Shown in pieces: positions 9,233-18,565 of a stretch of DNA of 64,000 bases. Location of the stretch: assembly GCF_025950235.1 (NCBI RefSeq), contig NZ_JAPDDT010000011.1, positions 144,791-208,790 of the forward strand, written 5' to 3'. A model generated the notes under the pieces. That model saw only the letters and a list, made by a program, of their open reading frames with translations, did no database searches and was not told where the DNA came from. Origin of the DNA: Luteolibacter arcticus (GTDB lineage Bacteria > Verrucomicrobiota > Verrucomicrobiia > Verrucomicrobiales > Akkermansiaceae). Both the position numbers and the translations under genes were made by a program. Within the stretch, counting starts at the first letter, position 1. Every line of letters starts with the position of its first letter.

Positions 9233-10045
9233 ATGAAAACCCTCCTCCTTCCCACCGGCAGCGCTATCTCGCCAAGGTTTCCGACCATCGGTTCGCGAGC
9301 GTGGGTGAAGTGCGTGGTGATCGCTGGGCTTTCTGTTTCTGCACTGCCGCTGGCCGCTCAAAACGCCGTCCCCGCTGACAAGGGCTCGCTCACGGATTCC
9401 GGAAAGTTCCAGCCGAAGGATGCTGCGGCCGCCGCTGCTGCGGTGCCCAATCCGGCGGCCCGTCTCGCCGAACTGGGAGTAAAGCTCGAGGGCGACCGCA
9501 TGCAGATCGGATTGGTGGAACTCGATCGCAAGACGCACACGGTTTCGTTTCCGGCCAAGGTTCACGCCGTCGAGGGGCTCATCGAGTACTTGCTCGTCAA
9601 TTCCAAGGGCAAGGTCCACGAAACGCTGTTCGTCACCGAGGCCGAGCCACAGGACATCCACGTCGCCTGCCTGCTCGCGGGTTGGGGAAAGAAGGATGCG
9701 GCGCCGGTCTTGATCGAAGCGTCGTGGGAATCCAACGGACCGCTGCGCCGCGAACCGGTCGAGAACCTCGTCGCGTTCGCCAAGGATCACCCGCAGGGCG
9801 AGACCGACGGGCATCTCACGCCGGGTTCGTGGACCTACACCGGCTCGACGATTGATGCCGGGGGCTTCGCTGCCACCCGTGAAGGATCGGTCGTCTCGCT
9901 GATCAATGATCCCGCCGCGTTGGTCACCAATCCGCGGCCCGGACGCGATGACGACACGCTCCATGTGCCGAACGGCAAGCTGCTCCCGGCCGCCGGATTT
10001 CCCATCAAGATCTCTCTCCGCCCCGCACCCGAAAAGAAGGACTAA
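9233..10045 (+). CDS. Secreted YdjY-domain protein
   Basis: A 270-aa exported protein. I chose the ATG at 9233: the next ~45 residues form a long N-terminal segment ending in a hydrophobic stretch and an ALPLAAQ cleavage site. An Ala-rich linker follows. Residues ~85-270 match my recollection of the YdjY domain (VELDRKTHTVSFPAKV, VEGLIEYLLVNSKGKVHET and the later DIHVACLLAGW). The biochemical role of YdjY domains is not known to me. The gene ends 30 bp before the giant DUF6288/PATR gene, so the two are probably co-transcribed. Confidence 0.65.
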   Translation: MKTLLLPTGSAISPRFPTIGSRAWVKCVVIAGLSVSALPLAAQNAVPADKGSLTDSGKFQPKDAAAAAAAVPNPAARLAELGVKLEGDRMQIGLVELDRKTHTVSFPAKVHAVEGLIEYLLVNSKGKVHETLFVTEAEPQDIHVACLLAGWGKKDAAPVLIEASWESNGPLRREPVENLVAFAKDHPQGETDGHLTPGSWTYTGSTIDAGGFAATREGSVVSLINDPAALVTNPRPGRDDDTLHVPNGKLLPAAGFPIKISLRPAPEKKD

Positions 10046-10075
10046 CAGGTTCTCTTACCCAGCTTCCGAACGCCG

Positions 10076-13000
10076 ATGAAAACCCATCCATCGCTCTTGC
10101 CGGCCCTCCGCCGGCTCTTATGCCTCTTGCTTGTCCTCATCCCGTGGCTGCCCGTCGCGGCACAGGAGGGGCGGGAATTCCCCCTCGGACCGATCGGCGG
10201 CCACTACAGCGTGACCGCCAACTCAAGCCTCGCCCTGGTCCGCTCGGTCGATGCCGGCGGTCCCGGCGCGCTCGCCGGCTTGCAGGCCGGTGACTACATC
10301 CACGGCGCCTTCGGCAAGACCTTCACACCCACGGGAGGCTCTCACTATGGGGTCACCCAGGAACTCGGCTTCGCCGTCGATCGCGCGGAGGCCGGGGACG
10401 GCATCCTGCCACTGCTCGTGATCCGTGCCGGCACCGGCGGCATGGTCATGAATGTCGGGCTGCCCGCGTCCGGCGCCTTCGGTCCCGCTTATCCGCGCAA
10501 TAGCCCGAAGTACGCCGCCATGTATGAGAACGCGGTGGCCGATCTCCATACGCGAACCATGAATAGCGGCAATGGGTACACGGGCTATCTCACAGGATTC
10601 ACTGGCCTTTGCTTGTTAGGGCATCCCAATTGGAACGACACGACCGGCGCGAAGCCCTATCGGCTTTCGATCAATAAAATCCGCGACCTCGCGATCCAGC
10701 AGATCACCAACTGGGGGTATGCGCCCACGGAAAGCGCGTTGGTGGACGGTTCCCCAATCCCCAATCCGAGCGGCGGTCCGAGCAACTGGGAACTTGGACC
10801 GTATGTGATGTTCCTTTCGGAATATTACGCGAAGACCTCCGATAGCTCGGTGCTCGCCCCGCTCCAACGCGGCACCGAGATGTGCGCCAACACCGTCCAG
10901 TGGTGGAAACAACCGGTGAACGGCGGCCTCTCGCCGGAATACGATCGCGTCGCTGGCATGAGTTCGCACGGCGGCGTCACCGGCGACTACATGCACCAGG
11001 GTTGGTACTGCGGCATCAACATGAACGGCGTCCACAACCTCGGCGGGATGGCCTTCGCCCGCCGCGCCGGGACGAACATGAGCGTCCGCCCGAAGGACGG
11101 CCACTACTTCGGATTTACCAACCTGAATCCGGGAGACCCCATCCCGAATTCCATCGTCAACGCCCTACCATCGTCGATCACCCTGCCGCAATACGCGGCG
11201 GACCCGGTGCGCGGCCTCACCCTTTCCAACACCTCCAGTCCGGTCAACCGCTCGGATCCATCCGATCCGTTCTGGTACAATCCCTCGGTCAACCAGAAGT
11301 ACCTCATGCAGATGAACTTCATCTGCCGGCGCAGCCTCAGTGGCAATGGGAGTATTGGCTACGCTCCTGAGACGGGTGACACGGGAGAGGACGGCGGTCG
11401 CACTCCCGGCGGTTTGCTTGGCTTGGCGATGTATCGGGATGACGTCGGCGGGCTCGATGCCGCCGACCTCAACCGGCTCGAGCTCATGAAGAGCCGCATC
11501 ACCAACAATTACATGAACCACCAGCTCGCCCACGTGTACCTGATCGGCGGGCAGGTGTTCCAGCAACTGGCGACTCCCTACTTGAACGACCGCCAGCAGC
11601 GTTTCTTCATGGACAACTGGCGCTTCTATTACGCGCTCGCCCGCAACGCCAACAATGGCCCGCGCTACTTCCAAAACCGCACCCACTCGGATGCCGGCGC
11701 CTATTTGAGCAACGATCACTGCGCCCTGATCAACGCCGCGCTGCCCTATGGCATCGCCAACGGCGGCTACAGCCTGATCCCCGGCTACAACACCAACCGC
11801 ACCCTAGCGGACTTCAAGTCGCCCGCCCTCATGTGGCCGACGATCGCGGCCCACACCTGCACCGTCACCAGCGCGTCGCAGGCCTTTCAAATCGATGTCT
11901 GCGACGGATCCGGCAATGTGCTCGCGCCGGCCAACTACACCGCCGCTTGGTCACACGTGTCCGGCCCGGCCACCGCCACCTTCAGCTCTAACAACACGGC
12001 CAACACCACCATCACCTTCCCCAGCGTCAGCCCCACAGCTTATCGCGTGCGGCTGACGGTCACCCGCGCCGGCTTTCCCGATCTGGTCGAGGATATCGAT
12101 GTCATCCGTGCCAATGCCACCACGCCTGTCCCGCCTTCCATCACCACTCATCCCGCTCCCCAAAGCACCGTTCCCGGGGGCGGCGCGACCTTCAGTGTCG
12201 CAGCTTCCGGTACCGGTCCCTTCGTCTATCAGTGGCGTCTCAATGGCGTTTCGTACTGGGTCGCGAGCCCGACGCCCACGCTCACCCTCACCAATGTCGG
12301 CAGCGGACATCTCGGTTCCTATGACTGTGTGATCACCACGCCCGAGGGCACCTTGGTTTCGAACGCCGCGACCCTCAGCTTCAATTCCACCCTCTCCCGC
12401 ACACCGGGCGGGCTGCGGCGCGAGGTGTGGACCGGCTTGGGCGGCTCGGCGGTCGCCGATCTCACTGCCTCTGTGAACTACCCCTTGTTCCCGCGCATCA
12501 CCTCCGTGGTGACATCCGCCGGGACGACGGCTTACGGCGATAACTATGGCCAAAAACTCAGCGGCTGGCTCAGACCTCCGGTGTCCGGCGCGTACCGCTT
12601 CTTCATCGCGTCTGACGATGCCTCGCAACTGTGGCTGAGCACCGACGATAGCGCCGCGGCCAAGGTGAAGATCGCCGAATACACGGGGTCCACCAATTAT
12701 CGCTCCTACAGTACCGGGGCCCAGTCAGGAGTCATCAATCTGGTCGCGGGGCAGAAGTACTACATCGAGTTGCTTCACAAGGAAGCCGGCGGCGGGGATC
12801 ACGCGAGCCTGGCCTGGCAGATGCCCGGCGAGCCGGTGCCGGCCAATGGCTCCGCACCGATCGATGGCGTCTACTTGGAATACGACCAGTACCTGCCGCT
12901 GCTGACCAACCACTGGAAACTCGACGAAGCGTCCGGCAGCACTTGCGCCGACTCGGTCGGGACGGCTGCGGCCAATCTTATGAACGGTCCGACCCGCGTT

Positions 13001-16000
13001 GCCGGAGTCCTCGGCAATGCGGTGAATTTCAACGGCGTGAACCAGTACGGGCAAGCGACGGTGACTGTCTCCGAGAGCGTGTCCGCGGTGTCGCTGTGGT
13101 TCCGCACGACCCAGGCATCCGGCGGGCTGTTTTCGGTGGTGGATGGAGCGAGCAGCTATGACCGCAGCGTCTTCCTGACCGGCGGCAACATCAGCGCCTA
13201 CATTTACTCCGGAGAAACCATCACCACCAGCGGCACCGCCTACAACGACGGCCAGTGGCACCACCTCGTCCACACCTTCGGCGGTGGCATCGGCGGCCAG
13301 AAGCTCTATGTCGATGGCGTCCAGGTCGCGGCCGGCACCAAGGCCCAGTCGGATTTCAACTGGCAGACCGCCGTCCGGATCGGCCACGCGGCAAACTCGC
13401 CGTCGCCGTACTTCAATGGCCAGATCGACGAGGTGCGGATCTACAATGCGGGGCTGTCCGTGCCCGATGCGGAGGCGCTCTACACCGGCGGACTGAATGC
13501 CGCGCCGCAGATCAGTGCCGGCACCTTCACGGTGGTGGAAAATGCTCCAGCCGGAACCAGCGTCGGCACCCTCACGGCCACGGATACCAATGCGGGCCAG
13601 ACGATCGGCTACAGCATCGTGGCCGGCAATGTCGGCGGACGCTTTGCCCTCAACCCGACCACGGGTGCCCTCACGGTGGCGGTGCCGCCTGACTTTGAAA
13701 CCTCGGGAGCATACGTTTTGACGATCGCCGCGACCGACAACGGCTCGCCGGTCCAATCCACCACGACCACCGCGACCATCAACGTCACCAATGTCAATGA
13801 AGGTCCGGTCTTCGCCTCCAATCCGGTCATCGGTAGTCCCGCTGCGCCCGGCGTCGCCTACGGCAGCAGCTTGACTGCCATCGATCCCGAGGGAGGCGGA
13901 GCCGTGACTTATCAGAAAACCGGCGGTCCCTCGTGGCTCTCGGTCGCCAGCGATGGCACCTTGAGCGGCACTCCCGTCGCGGGCGATATCGGCTTGAATG
14001 ACTTCAGCGTGAGCGCCACCGACAGCACCTTGATGAGCACGAATGCGACGCTACGCATCGACGTGGTCAATGTGGCGGTCACGCCCTTCTGGACCAATGC
14101 CGCCGGTGGCTCGTGGCCGGTCGCCGTCAACTGGCTATCGAACGGCATCGCCAACGGCGCATCGATCGTCGCGGACTTCTCCACGCTCAATCTAACGGCG
14201 GACACAACGGTCACGCTCAATGGCGCACGCACCATTGGCGGGCTGAAATTCGGCGATACCACGCCCAGCCACAATTGGAGCCTCGCTACCGGTAGCGGCG
14301 GTCCGCTCACGCTCTCCGTCGCGAGCGGCACACCACTGGTCAGGGTGGGCAACCAGACCGCCACGCTCAACACCGTGCTGGCTGGCACCAAGGGCATGCT
14401 CAAGTCCGGGTCCGGCACCCTCGCGCTCGGCTCCGCCAATACCTACAGTGGTACCACCACCATCTCGCAGGGACGGCTTCAATTGAATGTGGGCAACGCT
14501 TTGCCAAGCACCTCCAATATCGTGATCGGCGATGCCAACAGCGGCAGCACCGCCCCGAACCTCTATCTTGGCAACCAGTTGGCACCCACCTTCGCGACGC
14601 TGACCGTTGGAAGCAACGTGGCCAACGCGGCGCTCCACACCAGCGGCTGGGCACCGACGATCAGTGGCATCACCACGCTGAACAGTCCGCTGACCATCCG
14701 GCAGTACAACGGCGGCGGCGTTCACACCGGCATCCAGAATACCGGCAAGATCACCGGCCCCGGCGCGGGTGCGGGCAACGACACGCTGATCTTCAGCTAC
14801 AGCGGCGGGACGAACTTCTACTGGCAGGCCAACAACACCGCGGCCAACGACTTCACCGGCAACATCCGCGTCACCGGGGTGCCCGGCAACATGAACGCCC
14901 AGGGCGGTGCCAACGGACCTAACAACGTCGTGATTCCGGACGCCGCGATGGTGACCATCGATGCCGGCTGCAACTTCGCCTGGAACAACTTTGGCAACAA
15001 CGCCGTGACCGAGACCTTCGACGGTCTCGCCGGTGCCGGCAGCATGATCCGGAACAACGGCGGCGGGCTGATCTCCAGCCTCAATCTGACGATCAATGCC
15101 AACAACGCCAGCAACGAAGGCGACCGCGTCTTCACTGGCGGGCTCGCGAGCTTGAACAGCTTCACCTTCGGCGGCAGTGGCACCCAGGTCTTCGGAGGTG
15201 CGAGCAGCTACACCGGCCCGACGACGATCAACGGCGGCACGCTGCTGATCAATGGCAGCCTGGCGAATACTCCCACGACGATCACCGCGGCCGGCAGGCT
15301 CGGTGGATCCGGCAGCATCGCCGGCACGGTGAGCAGCAGCGGCACGCTCGCACCCGGGAACGACGACGTCGGCAACCTGACGATTTCCAACACGCTGACC
15401 CTCGCCGGCGGGTCCGACATCGAGTGGGAGATCGCCGACTGGACCGGCATTGCGGGCAGCGGTTGGGACAAGCTCACCGCGACCTCGCTGAACCTCACGG
15501 CTACCGCGGGCAGTCCGGTGACGATCCATCTTCACGAGGTCGATCTGGCGAACTTCGAGGAAAGCTCGCAGAGCTTCATCCTGGTCCAAACCAGCAACGG
15601 GATCACCGGCTTCGATCCGGCTCAGTTCGTGATCGACGACAGTGCCTTGGTCACGCCGCAAGGGACGTGGGCGGTCAGTCAATTCGGCAACAACCTCGTG
15701 CTGGCTTATATTCCGCCGAATCGGGCGCCTGCATTTGCCAGCGACTTGATCTCCGCCAGCGCCGTGATGAGCGTCGCCTTCAGCGGGGAGCTTGAGGCCA
15801 CCGATCCGGATGCGGGTGATACGCTCACCTTCACCAAGACTGCTGGTCCCGCCTGGCTGAACGTGGCCGCCGATGGCACACTGAGCGGCACGCCGGGCAG
15901 CGGCACTACGGGCATCAATACCTTCACGGTTCGCGTGACCGATGGCGACGAGGCCTTCGACACGGCCACCCTTGAAATCGAAGTGGTCGATCCCGCGGTC

Positions 16001-18058
16001 ACGCCATTCTGGATCAACCCCGCGGGTGGTTCGTGGCCGGTCACCGGGAACTGGTTGTCTAACAGCATGGCCAACGGCGCGTCGATCGTCGCGGACTTCT
16101 CCTCGCTCAATCTAACGGCGCACACCACCGTCACCCTCGATGGCGCGCGCACCATCGGCGGGCTGAAATTCGGCGATACCACGCCGAGCCACAACTGGAC
16201 GCTCAACACCGGCAGCGGAGGTCCGCTCACCTTGTCCATCGCGAGCGGCAGTCCGGTGATCAGAGTGAGCAACCAGACCGCCACGCTCAACACCGTGCTG
16301 ACCGGGGCCCAAGGACTCGTCAAATCCGGTGCCGGCACCCTCACGCTCGGTGCCGCCAATTCCCTGACCGGCGGCATGGTGATCAGCCAAGGCACGCTGG
16401 CCGTGTCCAACCACAGCGCCATCGCGGGTGCCACGCTCACGCTCGGTGATGCCAGCACCGGGGCCAATGCCACCGGCTTCAGGATTGAGAACGGCGTCAG
16501 CTCCCCGGTGATCCCGGCCTCGATCACGACCACGTCCCATGGCAGCGGCCATGCGATCACCCTCAATGCGGGCTCGGCCTTGGCCGCGAACGCCGCCGCG
16601 CTTTCCTGTCCGCTGACTCTATCCGGCAGCGTGCCGCTCACGCTCAAGGCCACCAACACCAATGGCCACTCCACTGCGCAGGATTGGACCGGCCGCATCA
16701 CCGGCACCGGCATTGCCACCGGCTCGACCGCCCTCGTGCTGGACGGCAGCAGCCACACGCTGCGTCTGAGCTTTGGCAACAGCTTAACCCCTAACACTTT
16801 TACCGGCGACGTGCTGGTGCAGGGCACGGTCACCACGCAGAACCAGACGTACACCGGCAACAGCGCGGGCAACCAGAACAACGGGTTCTTGAACAACAAC
16901 CTCACGGTCGCCAGCGGCGGGACCTGGAGCGTGGTCTGGGGCGGCGAAACCATCGGCGCGCTAAATGGCGCGGGCAATGTCTCGCTTAACTGCCAGAGTG
17001 CGCTCGGCAACACCGGCATCACCCTCGGCACCACCGGCAGCAATGGACTCTTCACCGGCGCGATCAGCGGGGGATTCGGCCTGGTGAAACTCGGCAACGG
17101 GACTCAGGTGCTCGGCGGTGCGAACAGCTACACCGGCGCGACGGCGATCAACGGAGGAACGCTGTTGATCAATGGCAGCCTCGCCAATACGCCGACCACC
17201 ATTGCCGCCGCGGGAACGCTTGGTGGCAGCGGCAGCATCGCTGGCACGGTGGCTAACAGCGGCACGCTCTCTCCAGGCAACAGCACGATCGGGAACTTCA
17301 CGGTTACGAACACGCTGACGCTCGCCGGAGGATCGCACATTGTATGGGAGATCGCCGACTGGACCGGCACCGCAGGCACTGGCTGGGACAAGATCACGGC
17401 AAACTCGCTGAACCTCACTGCCACCTCGGGCAATCCGGTGACGATTCACTTGGACGAGACCACCTTGGCCCACTTCACGGAGACCTCGCAGACCTTCACC
17501 CTGGTCCAGACGACGAGCGGCATCACCGGTTTCAGCGCGAACAAGTTCGTGATCGACGAGAGCGCGCTGCCCACTCCGCAAGGCACCTGGGCAATCCAAC
17601 AGTCGGGCAACAACCTCGTCCTGGCCTACACCCTCAATCCGAATCCTGTCGGTGGTCTCGATGCGAACGACAACGACATCAACGACGACTGGGAGACCGC
17701 GAACTTCGGCAACGCCAACGCGGGTGCCAACCTTCCCGGCGACGATGCCGACAAGGACGGCCTCACCAACCTGATGGAGTATGCCCTCGGCACCAATCCG
17801 CTGGCCCACAACGCCGGACCGGCCGTGGATTTCGAAACGATCGCCAGCACCAAGCATTTGCGGATCACAGTGAACAAGAACCCGCAGGCGACGAACCTGA
17901 GCTACTCCGTGGAAACCTGCGGCGCGCTGAACGACTGGTCCGCGTCCGGCACGGTGATCGAGACCGACACGGCCACACAACTCATCGTCCGCGATACCTT
18001 CAATACCACGACGTCGTCGCGCCGCTTCATCCGGCTCAAGGTGCTGGCGAATCCCTGA
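10076..18058 (+). CDS. Giant secreted PDZ/DUF6288/LamG/cadherin/PATR protein
   Basis: A 2660-aa surface or extracellular protein. Domains in order: signal peptide 1-30; PDZ-like ~35-125 (PGALAGLQAGDYIHG); DUF6288-type region ~140-600, rich in Trp/Tyr/His and resembling an alpha-helical toroid enzyme fold; Ig-like ~683-770; PA14-like ~780-940 (ASDDASQLWLSTDDS); LamG ~941-1135; cadherin ~1142-1240. Then two tandem units follow, each a cadherin-like/He_PIG repeat plus an autotransporter-associated beta-strand (PATR) block (~1241-1880 and ~1881-2521). The C-terminus has an Asp-rich calcium-binding-type repeat (DDADKDGLTNLMEYALGTNP) and ends RFIRLKVLANP, a terminal signature shared with other proteins here. 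The mix suggests an adhesin or glycan-degrading surface protein; catalysis by DUF6288 is unproven. Confidence 0.7.
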   Translation: MKTHPSLLPALRRLLCLLLVLIPWLPVAAQEGREFPLGPIGGHYSVTANSSLALVRSVDAGGPGALAGLQAGDYIHGAFGKTFTPTGGSHYGVTQELGFAVDRAEAGDGILPLLVIRAGTGGMVMNVGLPASGAFGPAYPRNSPKYAAMYENAVADLHTRTMNSGNGYTGYLTGFTGLCLLGHPNWNDTTGAKPYRLSINKIRDLAIQQITNWGYAPTESALVDGSPIPNPSGGPSNWELGPYVMFLSEYYAKTSDSSVLAPLQRGTEMCANTVQWWKQPVNGGLSPEYDRVAGMSSHGGVTGDYMHQGWYCGINMNGVHNLGGMAFARRAGTNMSVRPKDGHYFGFTNLNPGDPIPNSIVNALPSSITLPQYAADPVRGLTLSNTSSPVNRSDPSDPFWYNPSVNQKYLMQMNFICRRSLSGNGSIGYAPETGDTGEDGGRTPGGLLGLAMYRDDVGGLDAADLNRLELMKSRITNNYMNHQLAHVYLIGGQVFQQLATPYLNDRQQRFFMDNWRFYYALARNANNGPRYFQNRTHSDAGAYLSNDHCALINAALPYGIANGGYSLIPGYNTNRTLADFKSPALMWPTIAAHTCTVTSASQAFQIDVCDGSGNVLAPANYTAAWSHVSGPATATFSSNNTANTTITFPSVSPTAYRVRLTVTRAGFPDLVEDIDVIRANATTPVPPSITTHPAPQSTVPGGGATFSVAASGTGPFVYQWRLNGVSYWVASPTPTLTLTNVGSGHLGSYDCVITTPEGTLVSNAATLSFNSTLSRTPGGLRREVWTGLGGSAVADLTASVNYPLFPRITSVVTSAGTTAYGDNYGQKLSGWLRPPVSGAYRFFIASDDASQLWLSTDDSAAAKVKIAEYTGSTNYRSYSTGAQSGVINLVAGQKYYIELLHKEAGGGDHASLAWQMPGEPVPANGSAPIDGVYLEYDQYLPLLTNHWKLDEASGSTCADSVGTAAANLMNGPTRVAGVLGNAVNFNGVNQYGQATVTVSESVSAVSLWFRTTQASGGLFSVVDGASSYDRSVFLTGGNISAYIYSGETITTSGTAYNDGQWHHLVHTFGGGIGGQKLYVDGVQVAAGTKAQSDFNWQTAVRIGHAANSPSPYFNGQIDEVRIYNAGLSVPDAEALYTGGLNAAPQISAGTFTVVENAPAGTSVGTLTATDTNAGQTIGYSIVAGNVGGRFALNPTTGALTVAVPPDFETSGAYVLTIAATDNGSPVQSTTTTATINVTNVNEGPVFASNPVIGSPAAPGVAYGSSLTAIDPEGGGAVTYQKTGGPSWLSVASDGTLSGTPVAGDIGLNDFSVSATDSTLMSTNATLRIDVVNVAVTPFWTNAAGGSWPVAVNWLSNGIANGASIVADFSTLNLTADTTVTLNGARTIGGLKFGDTTPSHNWSLATGSGGPLTLSVASGTPLVRVGNQTATLNTVLAGTKGMLKSGSGTLALGSANTYSGTTTISQGRLQLNVGNALPSTSNIVIGDANSGSTAPNLYLGNQLAPTFATLTVGSNVANAALHTSGWAPTISGITTLNSPLTIRQYNGGGVHTGIQNTGKITGPGAGAGNDTLIFSYSGGTNFYWQANNTAANDFTGNIRVTGVPGNMNAQGGANGPNNVVIPDAAMVTIDAGCNFAWNNFGNNAVTETFDGLAGAGSMIRNNGGGLISSLNLTINANNASNEGDRVFTGGLASLNSFTFGGSGTQVFGGASSYTGPTTINGGTLLINGSLANTPTTITAAGRLGGSGSIAGTVSSSGTLAPGNDDVGNLTISNTLTLAGGSDIEWEIADWTGIAGSGWDKLTATSLNLTATAGSPVTIHLHEVDLANFEESSQSFILVQTSNGITGFDPAQFVIDDSALVTPQGTWAVSQFGNNLVLAYIPPNRAPAFASDLISASAVMSVAFSGELEATDPDAGDTLTFTKTAGPAWLNVAADGTLSGTPGSGTTGINTFTVRVTDGDEAFDTATLEIEVVDPAVTPFWINPAGGSWPVTGNWLSNSMANGASIVADFSSLNLTAHTTVTLDGARTIGGLKFGDTTPSHNWTLNTGSGGPLTLSIASGSPVIRVSNQTATLNTVLTGAQGLVKSGAGTLTLGAANSLTGGMVISQGTLAVSNHSAIAGATLTLGDASTGANATGFRIENGVSSPVIPASITTTSHGSGHAITLNAGSALAANAAALSCPLTLSGSVPLTLKATNTNGHSTAQDWTGRITGTGIATGSTALVLDGSSHTLRLSFGNSLTPNTFTGDVLVQGTVTTQNQTYTGNSAGNQNNGFLNNNLTVASGGTWSVVWGGETIGALNGAGNVSLNCQSALGNTGITLGTTGSNGLFTGAISGGFGLVKLGNGTQVLGGANSYTGATAINGGTLLINGSLANTPTTIAAAGTLGGSGSIAGTVANSGTLSPGNSTIGNFTVTNTLTLAGGSHIVWEIADWTGTAGTGWDKITANSLNLTATSGNPVTIHLDETTLAHFTETSQTFTLVQTTSGITGFSANKFVIDESALPTPQGTWAIQQSGNNLVLAYTLNPNPVGGLDANDNDINDDWETANFGNANAGANLPGDDADKDGLTNLMEYALGTNPLAHNAGPAVDFETIASTKHLRITVNKNPQATNLSYSVETCGALNDWSASGTVIETDTATQLIVRDTFNTTTSSRRFIRLKVLANP
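13797..15714 (+). repeat. Tandem intragenic duplication, unit 1 (He_PIG + PATR)
   Basis: About 1.92 kb inside the 2660-aa protein gene. It encodes a dystroglycan-type cadherin-like domain followed by a PATR block, and is repeated immediately downstream at 15718-17637. Nucleotide similarity is high at both ends (for example 14074-14290 against 15997-16210, and 15210-15640 against 17130-17560) and low in the middle. Confidence 0.75.
15718..17637 (+). repeat. Tandem intragenic duplication, unit 2 (He_PIG + PATR)
   Basis: Second copy of the unit at 13797-15714, of nearly equal length. The middle (about 16350-17090) has diverged or been replaced, while the flanks remain nearly identical in places. 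Confidence 0.75.
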
Positions 18059-18565
18059 TTTGCGTAGCGAGGTCCTTCGCGGTGTTAAGGGAGTATCTGA
18101 AGTTAAGCAAGAGATTGGAGGTTTTTCACGGGGCGTGTGGTAGGCTTGGCGTGGTGGTTTCGCCGCGGTTCAAGCATCGTTCATAGAGCGTGCTCCGGAG
18201 CGTGTGTCACGCACCGGCAGATGATTTCCATTCGCGGCTGGCTTCCGGTTATTGGGTTTTCCGGGCCGGCTGCGGGAGAACCAAGGGGAGGCGAGGCCGA
18301 CTGGGAGAAGCGGCCTTCCTCCCCGATCTCTTGCCGGCTGGATGAGGTGGTGAACGTTCGTTGCCGGGGACTTCTTGAAAAGGGCGGCGCGCCTTCGCCT
18401 CGGGTTGGGTCGCGGTAAGATCGTATCAGTTTTCTGACAAGGGAGTGGAAGTTTAGCGGAGCGGATCGTGGCATTCTCACTGTCGCTCATGGGAGGGCGG
18501 AAAATTCCGCGACCGACCTCGCCTCCCTTCTTTCGAGTCAAGTCCCCACCAAAAAAAGCCACACC
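18059..18565. other. Intergenic region, no gene supported
   Basis: 507 bp between two giant secreted-protein genes. I see no convincing coding sequence; one 93-codon reading frame has no recognisable features. No clear terminator hairpin follows the upstream stop codon. Weak box G lies at 18424-18440. Confidence 0.5.
18424..18440 (+). promoter_or_regulatory. Weak candidate operator box G
   Basis: TATCAGTTTTCTGACAA lies 125 bp before the start of the 2118-aa PATR protein gene. It has the same outer TAT and CAA and the same 17-bp size as the box family but a different core. It also contains an inverted repeat TCAG-N4-CTGA. Confidence 0.22.

Noticed and set aside
13797..17637. CRISPR array or other short-spacer repeat
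   Set aside because: The repetition is long, coding and in frame (PATR/cadherin modules). No short regularly spaced repeat is present anywhere in the window.
17641..18058. PEP-CTERM or LPXTG sorting signal at the C-terminus
   Set aside because: No PEP motif, terminal transmembrane helix plus basic cluster, or LPXTG is present in this or the other large secreted proteins.
18137..18418. 93-codon frame in the intergenic region before the PATR gene
   Set aside because: It has no recognisable domain, ribosome-binding site or coding signature.
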